This document shows positions 1-9,779 of a stretch of 64,000 nt of DNA, one piece after another. The stretch is from Phyllostachys edulis. Taxonomy: Eukaryota; Streptophyta; Magnoliopsida; Poales; Poaceae. The stretch spans positions 40,337,889 to 40,401,888 of the forward strand of contig CM070559.1 in the NCBI GenBank assembly GCA_036346405.1, read 5' to 3'. Both the position numbers and the translations under genes were made by a program. The notes under the pieces were generated by a model that saw only the letters and a list, made by a program, of their open reading frames with translations, did no database searches and was not told where the DNA came from. The first letter of the stretch is position 1, and each line of letters opens with the position of its first letter.

Positions 1-132
1 AGAGGTGGCATGGTTATGGATGGATACGTGGTGGTACCTGCTGAAAATACGGGGAAAGATAGGGTTTGTTTGGAGTTTGTTAGAGAAAGATCTTCCGTTT
101 TTCCGGTTCATTTGTTCGTAGCGGTTTTTTAG
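1..132 (+). CDS. Possible 3' end of an open frame, unrecognised
   Basis: Frame 1 is open from the window edge for 43 codons and stops with TAG at 130-132. The peptide includes GGMVMDGYVVVPAENTG. I do not recognise a family, and 43 open codons can arise by chance. It could be the last exon of a gene lying left of the window. The following 150 bases look like ordinary non-coding DNA. Confidence 0.12.
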   Translation, partial: RGGMVMDGYVVVPAENTGKDRVCLEFVRERSSVFPVHLFVAVF

Positions 133-288
133 TTGGCATGCGATTTATTTACAGGTGACATATGGTTTTTTTAAGTTGTATAAAGATATAAACATTATTA
201 TTATTATTGAGATATGAGGCCGAGTGTACCATGGCGCACTTCTCTCCTTTTGCTTTTGCATGATTTTCCAAGGTAAACTTCACTGTAA

Positions 289-1149
289 GGGTGCGTTTGG
301 TACGTATAATCGCGTATTCCCATGTAATCTAATATCCTCTTCAATTTTGTTAGTGGTAAACATATTACCAGTAATCTAAGATTCCAACGTTTAGTTGATT
401 TGAAGAAAACTACATATTAGTCTTTATCATAATTTCAAACCATGAAGGTTAACATCTATAAATTTTGAATTTTATAATTTAAAATTTCAACATTTCGAAT
501 TTCATTTTTTATGATTCAAAAGTTCAAATTTTGGATTTTGAAAATTTAAAATTTAAAATTTGAGTTTTGGAGTTTAAATTCTCATATTTGAAATTCGAAA
601 CTCAAAATTGAAACTTTCAAAATTTGAATGTATAATATTTAATTCTTGAAATTTGAATATTTGAAATCTAGAATTCAAATTTGAAAAAAAAAATAGATTT
701 TCAAAATCCAACCTTGAACTTTTGAATTTTAAAATTTAAATTGTCTAAATTTAAGATTCTAAAATTTAGGATTCAAATTTGTGATATTTTGGTTTCAAAT
801 TCATATTTTGAAAAAAGGATTTTTAAATTCCATAATTCGATCTTTAAATATTAAAAATAAATCCTAATTTGGGTTTTGAATTATGAAAGTTCAAAATTTT
901 CTTGTGATGAATCAAAAGCACATGATAAAAAAAACGCAATAACAAATATTACTTTCCCTTGGTAATGTAAGATACGTTCTTTTCTATGGGAAATAGATTT
1001 ATAGAATCGATGGTAATCTGTTTCCTAAGGTAATCTTATATTCCTAGTTCAGACATCGGATGTTTAGATGGTTTACGAATAAGATAATCTTATAGGATTA
1101 CTTAAGGATTCCTGATAATCCTTGGAGAATTCTGCCAACGAAACACACC
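289..1149. mobile_element. AT-rich MITE-like element with Harbinger/Tourist-type ends
   Basis: The left end reads GGGTGCGTTTGGTACG and the right end is an imperfect inverted match ending AACGAAACACACC. TAA lies just outside the left end and TTA just outside the right end, as in Tourist-type MITEs that target TWA, though the two flanks are not identical. The inside has no coding potential. From about 430 to 900 it is a run of short AAATTT/TTTGAA words in both orientations. The size (861 bp) is large for a MITE. The family is inferred from the ends only. Confidence 0.45.
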
Positions 1150-1403
1150 TTAAAGTTAGCCGAGAAAAGAGTACGGCATCCATGCATCCGACCCAACAAA
1201 TCTGCAAATCTGGGAAGTATTATACACCGTGGATGACCCGTTTGTTCGGTGATGGGCGGCCATGACCGCCTCCCCGTGCTGCGAATCTTATACACGCTTC
1301 GGTAGGGCCCTCCCATGCAAATTGTGTCGGCCAGCTTAATCCGTTTGGCGGCCAGTTGTGGAAGCTCGAGGAGCTTTAGGTTTCCGAGCGTGCTGACGTG
1401 TGG
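1150..1403. other. Intergenic spacer, nothing recognised
   Basis: Mixed-composition sequence between two elements, without an exon, RNA or repeat that I can identify. Its last nine bases (1395-1403, gacgtgtgg) are the left target duplication of the following MITE. Confidence 0.5.
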
Positions 1404-1737
1404 GAATTTTTTTATTAATTAACCCTTTTTATATTTTAAAGTTAACCCCTGGCAAACTTTATTTATAATTTTGACCCTTTTGGTCATGCTACCACTCGTG
1501 GCGTGACAAAACAACACTGTTACGCCAGCCCATATCTAAGCAAAAAGCTCTTGTCACGCCACGACCAGTGGCGTGATAGTGTTGTTTTGTCATGCCACGG
1601 GTGGTGGCGTGACCAAAAGTGCTATTTTGGAGACTTATCTTATGGCGTGACAATGTTGTTTTATCATGGAAATAAAGTTCGTCAGAAGTTAACTTTAAAA
1701 TAAAAATTAAAAAAGGTTAATTAATAAAAAAAAGTTC
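1404..1737. mobile_element. Mutator-type MITE with internal CACGCC palindromes, copy 1
   Basis: The 334-bp element is flanked by an exact 9-bp direct repeat, gacgtgtgg (1395-1403 and 1738-1746), the target-site length of Mutator-like elements. The ends are inverted: the left begins gaatttttttattaattaacc and the right mirrors it, ending ttaataaaaaaaagttc. The inside is built from near-palindromic blocks of the type GTCACGCCAC...GTGGCGTGAC alternating with AACAACACTGT-like spacers, so one strand could fold into several hairpins. No transposase is encoded. Short open frames here arise from the repeat structure. Confidence 0.85.
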
Positions 1738-1782
1738 GACGTGTGGAGGGGAAAATGGCGGACTCGCCGCCCAGCTGGAAGC

Positions 1783-2138
1783 GAACTTTTTTTATTTTTT
1801 ATTTTAAAGTTAACCCCCGGTGCACTTTATTTCCAATTCTGACCTCTTTGGTCACGCCACCACCCGTGGTGTGACAAAATAATGCTATCATGCTACGGAA
1901 TAAGTCCCTAAAATAGCACTTTTGGTTACGCCACTGGTCTTAGCGTGACTAAACAACACTGTCACGCCACGAGTGGTGGCGTGACAAGAGTGTGGCCCAG
2001 ATACGGGCTGGTGTGGTAGCGTTGTTTTGTCACGCCACCACCTGTGGTGTGATCAAAGGGGTCAGAATTGGAAATAAAGTGCGCCGAGGTTAACTTTAAA
2101 ATAAAATTATAAAAATAATTAATTAATAAAAAAAATTC
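1783..2138. mobile_element. Mutator-type MITE with internal CACGCC palindromes, copy 2
   Basis: Second member of the same family, 356 bp, flanked by an exact 9-bp repeat gctggaagc (1774-1782 and 2139-2147). The left end is gaactttttttattttt and the right end ttaataaaaaaaattc. Between them lie the same shared strings (aaagttaacccc, cactttattt, tctgacc) and the GTCACGCCAC / GTGGCGTGAC inverted blocks. It lies only 45 bp from copy 1 but has its own target duplication, so the two inserted independently. Confidence 0.85.
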
Positions 2139-2147
2139 GCTGGAAGC

Positions 2148-2423
2148 CCCAGTTAACCTTATTCTTTTTTTTTTTCTTCTTCGATCACCGCTCCGGGCTT
2201 AAGGAAAGATCCAGCCCAGTTCACTACAGTATGGACCAACCAGGGCATAATGGGCCTATTTTGGGCTGGGCTTAGAAGCAAGGGAAAGAGAATTGCCGTA
2301 AAAAAATCGTAAAAAGAAAAAAGAGCAAGCAAATTCCGGACGTAATACCGGATGACGTCCACCATGTATGACAACACAACCAGCCTCTGCCTCTGACTGG
2401 TGGGCCCAATTTGGGGCTGACCG
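2148..2423. other. Spacer, nothing recognised
   Basis: Contains a T-rich run near 2160 and mixed sequence. It abuts the splice donor-like GTAAAG at 2424 of the F-box remnant, but I cannot read an F-box exon in it, so the break between intron and original upstream exon probably lies close to 2424. Confidence 0.4.
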
Positions 2424-3208
2424 GTAAAGATTCTGCTTAATCACTTCCTTGTATCCATTTGATTTTTTTTAGTAGCTTATGGATGCTCTTTCGACTATAG
2501 TTGGTATCTGGTAAATGTAAGGAGGGTCTGATGAGCGATGCAACTTCGAGTTCATCATATAGTTATTTTTCCGATGCATTGTGTTGATTCGAACTTTTAG
2601 TGTTGCTATAATTCTCTAAGCATCAACTTAGCATCTGTTAGACAGTTACCAGTTCACTACTGTCATAGAAGCAGAATGTATAACAATTTCAAATACTTTG
2701 AGCATTGGTGCAGAAGTTTTTCCAGCATACATACAGTGCAATACTAAGGAATAATAATAGAAGATAACATTTCAAATTGCACTACTTAAAGTTCAAATCT
2801 TCGTTATCTTATCTAGAGCATTTTCAACTTAGTGGGTCCGAATGTCCCACCATGCCCTCCATGAGTTAAGCTGACAGTAATCAGCAAAGGGACTAACGAA
2901 ATAAAAATATATTATTGTATAAACTGAAAAATGTTGATGTGAACATTATCACCTTTTGTTTATATTGAGTTTATGTGTTTAGCACTATGTGTTTTATTTC
3001 AGTCAACTGAAGTTGATATGCTGTAGCGGCTATCGTTCCTGTTTGAGAACTTTAGGAGTTTAGTCTTCGCAGTGAGTTTTTGTAAAATGTCCCACAATTT
3101 ATCTACTTTCTGCCTACTTAGAAGTACCCCTGTTCTTGAAGAACTCGATGTTTGGGTAATGTTTAATTCTGACTTACAAATTCTTTCTGCCATTACTTAA
3201 TTCAAGAT
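2424..3208 (+). pseudogene. F-box/LRR gene remnant: intron plus second LRR exon
   Basis: A GTAAAGATTCTGCTT donor-like site at 2424 opens a stretch whose first ~80 bases match the intron of the minus-strand F-box/LRR fragment near 4620. The intron ends in a good acceptor, TGTTTTATTTCAG, at 2990-3002. The exon (3003-3208) reads on the plus strand FENFRSLVFAVSFCKMSH then STFCLLRSTPVLEELDVW, the LRR style of grass F-box/LRR/FBD proteins, which are substrate receptors of SCF ubiquitin ligases. A TAG interrupts the frame early in the exon, and a copia LTR begins at 3209. The upstream exon is missing and the remnant points the opposite way to the other F-box pieces, so it is a displaced, non-functional exon. 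Confidence 0.6.
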
Positions 3209-3450
3209 TGTAAGTTTACGAAGAAGCCTCAATCGCCTCTTTGTATTGATCCTCATATATATAGATTACAAACATATCTCTAGTTTCTATCTATACAAAA
3301 GATTCATATCTCAAATTTCTATCTATACAAAAGATTCATATCACTAGTTTCCATCTATACAAAGATTACAAGAGATATTGCCGGTTAGAGAATAGTAACA
3401 ATATCCATAGATAGAGAAGGAGATCAAGAGAGAATCATGACTCGCTAACA
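3209..3450 (-). mobile_element. Copia LTR (3' LTR), minus strand
   Basis: Read on the minus strand, the 242-bp LTR starts TGTTAGCGAGTCATG at 3450 and ends CGTAAACTTACA at 3209, with the TG...CA ends of an LTR. It is homologous to the LTR at 10116-10359, sharing the CTCTCTTGATCTCC string, repeated TTTGTATAGATAG words and the GAGGCTTCTTC end. Copia pol and a purine-rich GCAGGGGCG tract lie immediately upstream on the minus strand, which makes this the 3' LTR. The agatt at 3204-3208 is the likely target duplication, but its partner is lost. Confidence 0.8.
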
Positions 3451-3573
3451 CGCCCCTGCAGTTGCAACGTCCACAGTGCGGACGGTGAAAGCATCAGCAG
3501 CACGGACGGTGAGACTGGTATGAAAGTCGAGGAAGAGTGATGACGACAGTCCCTTGGTGAAGATGTCGGCTCT
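3451..3573 (-). pseudogene. Copia polyprotein C-terminal tail
   Basis: The minus strand reads ADIFTKGLSSSLFLDFHTSL, the conserved last segment of Ty1/copia polyproteins after RNase H, followed by about 20 residues and the polypurine tract of the adjoining 3' LTR. Only about 40 codons survive. The sequence to the right (from about 3575) is unrelated, so the element is truncated there. Confidence 0.75.
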
Positions 3574-4050
3574 CTTCTGTTATTCCTTAAAGTTAGTATT
3601 GCATAAAATATTTTCTATAGAAACTTCTACACTTGAAATTGTTATACATACTGCACAAGGCGCTGGTAGAGGAACCACCAGAGGCGGGGGCGGGAGGAAG
3701 AAGAGTCAAGACGATGGATTGAGTGGGATTTGGGGAGTTCGGCCATTCGGGCTGGATTGGATTTGGGGTTGGGGAATTGGGGGAAGTCCAATATGGCAAT
3801 ATTTATTGGCATTTAGGGATTTAGTCATTTAGGGACTGTGACTTTTGGCATTGAATGACTTATAGATGAGTAGATATTTATATTGGCATTCGATATTTAT
3901 TAGCTTCATATAGTTCAATAGACAATAGTTGATTGGTTGTATGTATATGTCAGTGAATAAAAGAGAAGATTATTTTGTCCAAATGTCCAATTATTTGTTG
4001 TTAGATAAAAGAGAAGAATATTCTATATAGTTCAATAGCTAAGGAATTAT
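3574..4050. other. Decayed sequence left of hAT remnant
   Basis: Contains a G-rich stretch (3660-3800) and AT-rich sequence with repeated atatagttcaatag words. Open frames on both strands here are low-complexity. It may belong to the same hAT element as the fragment that follows, but no transposase motif is visible. Confidence 0.3.
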
Positions 4051-4312
4051 GTGAATTATGTGAAGAATATTCTATATAGTTCAACTGCTAGTGTTGAGAG
4101 GGTGTTCTCTTCAATGAATTATGTGAAGAATAAGCTAAGGAATAGGATGGAAGAACAATACTTGAATGATTGCTTAGTTACATTTCTTGAGCGAGAATTT
4201 TTTGTGCAAGTTAAAGATGATGACATCATATCTCGCTTCTAAGCCATGAAGGAACATTTCTACGACAGTAGCAAATTCGTAACAGAAGCTAAGGAGATGC
4301 TTAGGGGACTGT
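4051..4312 (+). pseudogene. hAT transposase C-terminal dimerisation domain fragment
   Basis: The plus strand reads ASVERVFSSMNYVKNKLRNR, then YLNDCLVTFLEREFF and VKDDDIISRF, the pattern of the hAT-family dimerisation domain (S-x-ERxFS...KxxLRNxM...LN..L). hAT transposases act as dimers in the nucleus to cut and paste DNA. A stop follows ISRF at 4240, and recognisable sequence continues for about 25 more codons to TAG at 4312. The N-terminal zinc finger and catalytic core are absent, so this is a 3' fragment of a dead element. Confidence 0.75.
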
Positions 4313-4623
4313 AGCAACGTTAACCGTTTGAATCAAGTTGAAGAAAAAAAAAGGTTTGAATCCAGTTCAAGGCCGGGGGACGGTTTGAATCAACACAATG
4401 CATAAACAAATAACTGCCTGCCTGATTAACTCAATGGTATGTCGCTAATCAGATCCTCTTTTTTACAATTCCCTGTAACCAACTATATTCCCTTTTCTTG
4501 GATCAGTCCCTCACTCCCTCAAGACTAAAAATGTCCCTCGGTTCATTAGGCCGAACAAGCATCCGTAAGCATAAGATAAAAGAATCAATTGGGTACAAGG
4601 AAGGAATGAAGCAGAATCTTTAC
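4313..4623 (-). other. Spacer including start of an F-box gene intron (minus strand)
   Basis: On the minus strand, GTAAAGATTCTGCTT at 4623 is a splice donor following the F-box/LRR exon. About 80 bases of intron (to about 4540) match the intron at 2424 on the plus strand. The rest (4313-4540) shows no gene; it includes ccctcactccctcaag and is otherwise featureless. Confidence 0.45.
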
Positions 4624-4941
4624 CAAAATGGAATTGCAGTAGAACTCAAGCTTTCCACTCGGCCACCATAAGCAAAGTCACAGACTATTGCTAGGTTCCG
4701 GAGATTAGGCGCCCGAATCACCCACTCCTCATCAGGGCCATCCCCAAGGAGCTTTACTTGCATGAGCTCCACCTCCTCCAGCAATAGCGACACGGGGTTC
4801 GGAAATCCAGCGAACCTCGTGGGCGCGGGCGGGAGGCGCCAGCTGGTGAGGTTGAGGCAGGTGAGGTCGCGGCAGGAGTGGAGCCGGAAGTCGAACGGCG
4901 GGAACCAGAGGCCCAGGGTCTGGGTGCCGAGGCCTATTCTT
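4624..4941 (-). pseudogene. F-box/LRR protein exon fragment (LRR part)
   Basis: The minus strand reads SCRDLTCLNLTSWRLPP, then FAGFPNPVSLLLEEVEL and EEWVIRAPNLRNLAIVCDF, the leucine-rich repeat region typical of grass F-box/LRR/FBD proteins, the substrate-binding part of SCF E3 ligases. The exon ends at 4624 with a splice donor. Upstream of about 4941 the frame stays open as a 146-residue ORF, but the added N-terminus is unrelated and there is no F-box, so the exon is truncated at its 5' side. The F-box half may be the piece at 25.5-26.0 kb. The same exon reappears after the gap at 55,630. Confidence 0.7.
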
Positions 4942-5323
4942 GTTTTCAAACTCAAATCTATGCCTAGGCCTGGTCTACCAAGGCTACCAGGCTGGCTCGG
5001 CCTGGACGAAATTAAGATGGGCTGGGCGCCAGTGAGGCCCAGTTTGGCTAAATTATGCACGTCAAAAACTAGTACAGTTTCATATAGATTTTACTATCAT
5101 TCACATACTACATCAGATATCAAATTTACAACACAATTAATATGGCACGTAAAATATACCCCCTCCGTCCAAGCAAGATAAATACAAGCCTAGCACGAAC
5201 CAACGAGGCACACTATGACTACTCATCGATTTTTTCAGCATTAAAGCAGAAGTATGTACTTGAAATATTACAATAACTACATTTTCCTCGATGGACTTGC
5301 GTCGTGGGACTGAGGAGTATATG
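4942..5323. other. Spacer, nothing recognised
   Basis: Open on both strands near 4950-5060 because of a CCTGG/CCAGG-rich inverted stretch around 4970-5010, then AT-rich non-coding sequence. No exon or repeat family that I can name. The last ten bases, ggagtatatg, are the left target duplication of the next MITE. Confidence 0.4.
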
Positions 5324-5695
5324 GAATTTTTTTTATTAATTAACCTTTTTTTGAATTTTATTTTAAAGTTAACCCCCGACGCACTTTATTTCCAATTCTG
5401 ACCCTTTTGATCACGCCACTACCCATAGTGTGACAAAATAACACTGTCACACCAGCCTATTTCTGGTCAAACTCTTGTCACGCCGCTGGAAGTGGCGTGA
5501 CAGTGTTATTTAGTCACGCCACAACTAGTGGTGTGACAAAAAGTGCTATTTTGGGGACTTATCCTGGCGCGTGATAGTGTTGTTTTGTCACGCCACCACC
5601 TGTGGCGTGACCAAGGGGTCAGAATTGGAAATAAAGTGCGGCGGGGGTTAACTTTCAAATAAAATTCAAAAAAAGTTTAATTAATAAAAAAGTTC
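5324..5695. mobile_element. Mutator-type MITE with internal CACGCC palindromes, copy 3
   Basis: A 372-bp member of the family at 1404 and 1783. It is flanked by an exact 10-bp repeat, ggagtatatg (5314-5323 and 5696-5705), consistent with a 9-bp target duplication plus one chance match. The ends gaattttttttattaatt and ttaataaaaaagttc are inverted. Internal GTCACGCCAC / GTGGCGTGAC blocks recur at least four times. Its duplicate after the gap is at 56,134-56,495. Confidence 0.85.
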
Positions 5696-6171
5696 GGAGT
5701 ATATGATAGTCCAATCAATCGACAAACGGTAAACCGGCAATGCATAGTTCATCAACAGATGATAAACCGGACATGAATTGTTCCACAATAGAAGCAAAAC
5801 GTACATTGTTCAATAATATAGTCCAGTGTACTTTACAGCGGAAAGAAAGGGGAGAGAAAAGACTTGAATCATCAAACCCTTAGATGTTCCGTGTGCTGCA
5901 TAGTAATGCACATTGACATGGGGCGGCGACACGAGCTTGTCGACGGTGAAGGAGGGACAGGGGATCACGGGAAAATAGTAAAATGGAATTTCGGGATTAT
6001 GAGGAGTCTGTTGGTGGCGACGGAGGCCAGAGTGGTTCACCGGAGTGTTGCCGGCGGCGAGGGGCAGAGGCGGCGACACCATGACATTTGCACAAGGAGT
6101 GGAAGAAAGTAGAGATAGGGAGCCAGCAGGTGGCAGGGAGCGGATGAGGTAAGGGGTGTCGGCCTTGGATG
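5696..6171 (-). other. GC-rich stretch with an unrecognised minus-strand frame
   Basis: A 90-codon minus-strand frame (5810-6082) has no family I recognise, and overlapping frames on both strands suggest it is composition-driven. It could be a captured gene fragment, since GC content rises between 5900 and 6160 compared with the flanks. The whole block is conserved in the duplicate, so conservation there says nothing about selection. Confidence 0.2.
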
Positions 6172-6488
6172 TAGGGGTGCAAGCGGAGCGGATAATTCCC
6201 GATCGACCGAAGGCTCACAAAGCAAATACGGGATGGAGAAATGGGTATACGACACTATCCATGTTCGACTCCAACTCTGAGGAAAAAATACGGAATAAGA
6301 TATATGATGAGCGATATAGGTCCGTATGTATATGTCAGATGGTATAAAGAAAACCTGTTGTGACTTTACTTAGGAACATGATAACAGATAGATAGGTTAC
6401 TGTATTTGAGTAGATAGGGAATACTGAGTGTTTTTCCTATGACATTTCAATGATCAGTCTCCCTGTGTTTACTCTGATTGCACTCCTA
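6172..6488. mobile_element. hAT-type MITE, first of an adjacent pair
   Basis: Begins TAGGGGTGCAAGCGGAGCGG and ends TTGCACTCCTA, matching the TAGGGGTGCAAAC... ends of grass hAT-type non-autonomous elements (another copy, with an 8-bp TSD, is at 32,853). The inside has degenerate GATA/ATACGG words and no coding capacity. I see no clean 8-bp target duplication, so the boundaries are set from the ends only. Confidence 0.55.
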
Positions 6489-6505
6489 CTGTCCAATGTC
6501 TTGTA

Positions 6506-6681
6506 TAGGGGGTACAAAAGAAGCGGATAATTTCCGTCCGACCAACCGACCGAAGGCTCGCGGAGCGAATACGGGATGAAGAAATGAGTATCCGACACTA
6601 TCCGTATTCGATTGAGACAAAATATGGAATATGACACATGATGAGCCATATCCGTCTATATCTGCTCCGATTGCACCCCTA
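6506..6681. mobile_element. hAT-type MITE, second of an adjacent pair
   Basis: Begins TAGGGGGTACAAAAGAAGCGG and ends CCGATTGCACCCCTA. It shares long words with the first copy (GCGGATAAT, CGACCGAAGGCTC, TACGGGATG, CGACACTATCC) in the same orientation, so the two are related elements side by side, perhaps a rearranged tandem. No clear target duplication. Confidence 0.5.
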
Positions 6682-6770
6682 CTCGGGGGCAGCGGTAGCA
6701 GAGGAGGAAGAGGCAACGCGCTAATCACAGGGGCCACCGTGGGGCGACGTTGAGTGTGCAGCTTACAAGG

Positions 6771-6974
6771 TCACGCAGACGCCGCCACCGCTGGGGCGGC
6801 GACCACTTCCGTGTCAGCTGCGCCTGCATCGCTCCTGGCCGTCACCTCATGGAGGTGGAGCATGACCTTCTCCCTGACCTCGTCGAGCTGCTCTAGGGAG
6901 CGCCTAGCGGCGGTCACAATGGCATTGCTGGCGCTATTGACGCGGGTGCAGCGCAAGATGCGGTGGCTCCCCAT
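6771..6974 (-). pseudogene. GC-rich possible captured gene fragment, unrecognised
   Basis: The minus strand encodes 67 residues including ASNAIVTAARRSLEQLDEV, an amphipathic helix-like stretch that resembles real protein more than the surrounding low-complexity frames. I do not recognise the family. The flanking GC-rich DNA (6740-7260) gives Ala/Pro/Gly-rich frames on both strands. It has no clear start, no splice context and no intact continuation. In the duplicate (57,560-57,770) the same stretch carries many small deletions. Confidence 0.25.
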
Positions 6975-7539
6975 GTCTTGAGCGACGGGAACGATGACAA
7001 CGTCACGGCTTGGCGAGCGTTCGACGTCGCCTCCACGGCCACTGCTGCAGCGCCGTCAGCAACAGAATCTGGGGGAGGCGGTAGCGGAGGAGGCGAGGGG
7101 CGGCGGCTGTCGTGGCGAGGAGGAGGCGGCGTGAAGAGGGGTAGGCAGCGACAGCAGAGCTCACGCGAAGAGGGGGAGCTGGCGGCGGTGGCGGCCTGAG
7201 GTGGCGAGACGGTGGCCCACGGCCGGATCCAGGCTGGTTCGGCTAGGGGGAAGAGAAGAGGAAGGAGACCAAAGGGCAAAATGGATATTTCATGTGGTTT
7301 CTCGAAATAATATAATAATTGCCTTAGCGTCTTATAGCAAATAGACATACAATTTTAGTGTCTTTTGACAAATGCACGATTTTTAGGTATCCATTAGCTA
7401 AGGGTGCAAAAGTTGAGTGTCCTCTAGCCAATTTTGTCTTATTACAAACCTAGTGCACCTGAAGAAGGCTCTCTTGGGGTTTCTTGTGTGTTTGATGCTA
7501 ATTCCACCACATTTCCTTTGCCGTTCAGGGAGTTCGGGA

Positions 7540-9480
7540 GCTATGTACCATTCGAAGACACCAACACTGTTATTAAAATTGGACATTGTGAAAGCCTTTG
7601 ATTCGGTAAGATGGGATTACCTCCTAGACCTAATGCAAAAAAAATAGGCTTCCCAAGTACTTGGAGAAACTGGATTGCATCCATACTATCAACCTCATCA
7701 TCACGAGATCTACTAAATGGTTTCCCGGGTACCCCTATTAAGCATGGGAGAGGTCTTCGTCAAGGGGATCCCCTATCCCCGCTCCTCTTCATCCTGGCAA
7801 TTGACCCGCTGCAGTGCCTATTGCATCCATACTATCAACCTCATCATCACGAGACCTACTAAATGGTTTCCTGGGTACCCCTATTAAGCATGGGAGAGGT
7901 CTTCGTCAAGGGGATCCCCTATCCCCACTCATCTTCATCCTGGCAATTGACCCGCTGCAGCGCCTCTCACACTTGGCAACCGAATGGGGCGCTCTTCAAA
8001 CACTGAGATGCCAAGCCACGAAACTTCAAACATCTCTATATGCCGATGATGCGGCCATCTTCGTTGCACCGGTAAAAGAGGACCTTGATGCTCTATCCAT
8101 CATCCTTCACAACTTCGAGGAGGTGACCGGCCTAGTCACAAACATACAAAAAAGCTCGGTCTTGAGAATTAGATGTGACAATCTAGACCTCCAACACATT
8201 ATGCAAAATTTCTAGGCCGCATAATAAAGCTTCCCTATGACTTGGACTTCCGCTATCCCTACGCAAACTACGCCGTACTGACCTCTAGCATATAGAGGAT
8301 AAGGCGATGTCCAAGCTCGCAGCTTGGAAAGGAAAACTACTCACCCCAGTGGGAAGAATAACTTTTGTGAAGTCCATTCTAACTTCTGGGCGATATATTC
8401 TCGACTTCAATCAAGGTCCCAAAAATTTCTTAAAAGACTCAACAAAAATAGAAGGACATTTCTTTGGTCAAGCACGAATTCAGCTTCGGGAGGAAATTGC
8501 AAAGTGAATTGGGAATGAATTTGTTGATCAAAGAGCGTAGGAGGCCTTGGTATCCTCAACCTACAACGGTTTGCTAAGGCACTTCGCCTCAGATGGCTTT
8601 GGGTCCAATGGAAAATCTCTAGATAAACCGTGGCTATGCATTGATAGTCCATGTGACAATATGGATTTCACACTCTTCTATGCTTGCACACGCATCACAA
8701 TTGGAAATGGCCACAACACAAATTTATGGAATGCACCTTGGTTAAACCAAAAGAGCCCACATAGTATTGCACCATCAATTTATGACATCTCAAGATGCAA
8801 AAATAAAATGGTTCATCTCGCGCTACAAAACAATGCTTGGATACAACACATAGATCTTCTTGCACATGTTACAGTACACCACCTACAAGGGTTCATATCT
8901 CTATGGGAACATGTCAATGAGGTGGTCCTAGACTCGGAAATAGATGACCAAATCACTTGGAAGTTCACGGTAGATGGCAATTACTCGGCAACCTTGGCAT
9001 ACAAGGCATAATTCTTCGGCTCAATTGCCACCAATTACCAAGCGTTGTTATCGAAAACTTGGGTGCTGCCAAAATGTAAGCACTTCACATGGCTTGCCAT
9101 TCAAAATAGATTATGGACATTGGACCAGCTACAACGACGAGGGTGGCTGAACCATGGCCAATGCGCACTTTGCCGCCAACACCCGAAAACAACGATACAT
9201 CTTTTCACCGCTCGTCGGTACTCGGTGCGAGTGTGGACTTCGATTTATGCTTGTTTAGGCCTTGTGGGCCCGCAGCCAGCCCAGTGGCAATCTTTTACCA
9301 CAACCCATAAGTGGTAGAAAATAGTGTGTAAGACACAACTAGAACATAAAAAAGGCCTTCCCAACTGTGCTCATTTTAGTAGCGTGGGAATTATGGAAAG
9401 AGCACAATGAGAGGGTTTTCAAAAGCAAGATCACACCACTCAAACACTTCTACTAAAAATAAAAGGGGAAGCAAGAGCTT
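7540..9480 (+). pseudogene. LINE (L1-type) reverse transcriptase, 5'-truncated and broken
   Basis: Plus-strand frames give the non-LTR reverse transcriptase in order: LLKLDIVKAFDSVRWDYLLD (7570-7630), GRGLRQGDPLSPLLFILAID (7750-7805), and the catalytic YADD in TSLYADDAAIF near 8040. Then follow the thumb region (8120-8510), the zf-RVT domain (WVLPKCKHFTWLAIQNRLWT with Cys/His residues, 9060-9200), and a WELWKEHNERVFK-type tail near 9400. LINE ORF2 proteins nick DNA and copy their RNA in place. Stops and frameshifts are numerous, ORF1 and the endonuclease are missing, and an internal direct repeat at 7679-7960 adds to the damage. No clear poly-A tail or TSD is seen. Confidence 0.85.
7679..7960 (+). 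repeat. 148-bp tandem duplication inside the LINE RT
   Basis: The block from CATCCATACTATCAACC through GACCCGCTGCAG occurs twice in direct orientation, starting at 7679 and again at 7827. It duplicates the segment encoding the LRQGDPLSP reverse transcriptase motif. The two units differ at only a few positions. The same arrangement is present in the second long copy (58,440-58,720), so it predates that duplication or is part of the same locus. Confidence 0.85.
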
Positions 9481-9779
9481 GGTGTCTGGCGAGAGCGATG
9501 CACCTAGCGTCTGCCATTCCGGGAGAGTAGTCCCTTACCTCTATCACATTTTCTTAGCAGGCTCTTTTGCTTGTTTGTATATATAAACATTTCAAATTAA
9601 TATTTTATTCCTCTAAATTAAAGTCAGAGGCACCACGCCTACAAGTTTTTTTTAAAAAGAAGAAGATATGTACAACGGTGAATCTTGAATACATTGTACC
9701 TACCGGTGTCTTTAGAACAAGCTGAAAAGATTGACAAATATATGAAACAATACAACAAGGGTATATCGAAATCACGATG
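9481..9779. other. LINE tail and spacer
   Basis: Holds the presumed LINE 3' untranslated tail (AT-rich, tgtatatataaac) to roughly 9640. After that comes sequence that may be the 3' continuation of the minus-strand FBD exon. No separate gene is recognisable. Confidence 0.35.

Noticed and set aside
430..900. AAATTT/TTTGAA-rich stretch as a satellite or matrix-attachment site
   Set aside because: No fixed period, and it is adequately explained as the AT-rich interior of the MITE-like element.
1503..1703. 66-codon ORF
   Set aside because: It lies inside a palindromic MITE; its residues mirror the inverted repeat.
4762..5181. 139-codon plus-strand ORF
   Set aside because: Antisense shadow of the F-box/LRR exon plus spacer; no domain.
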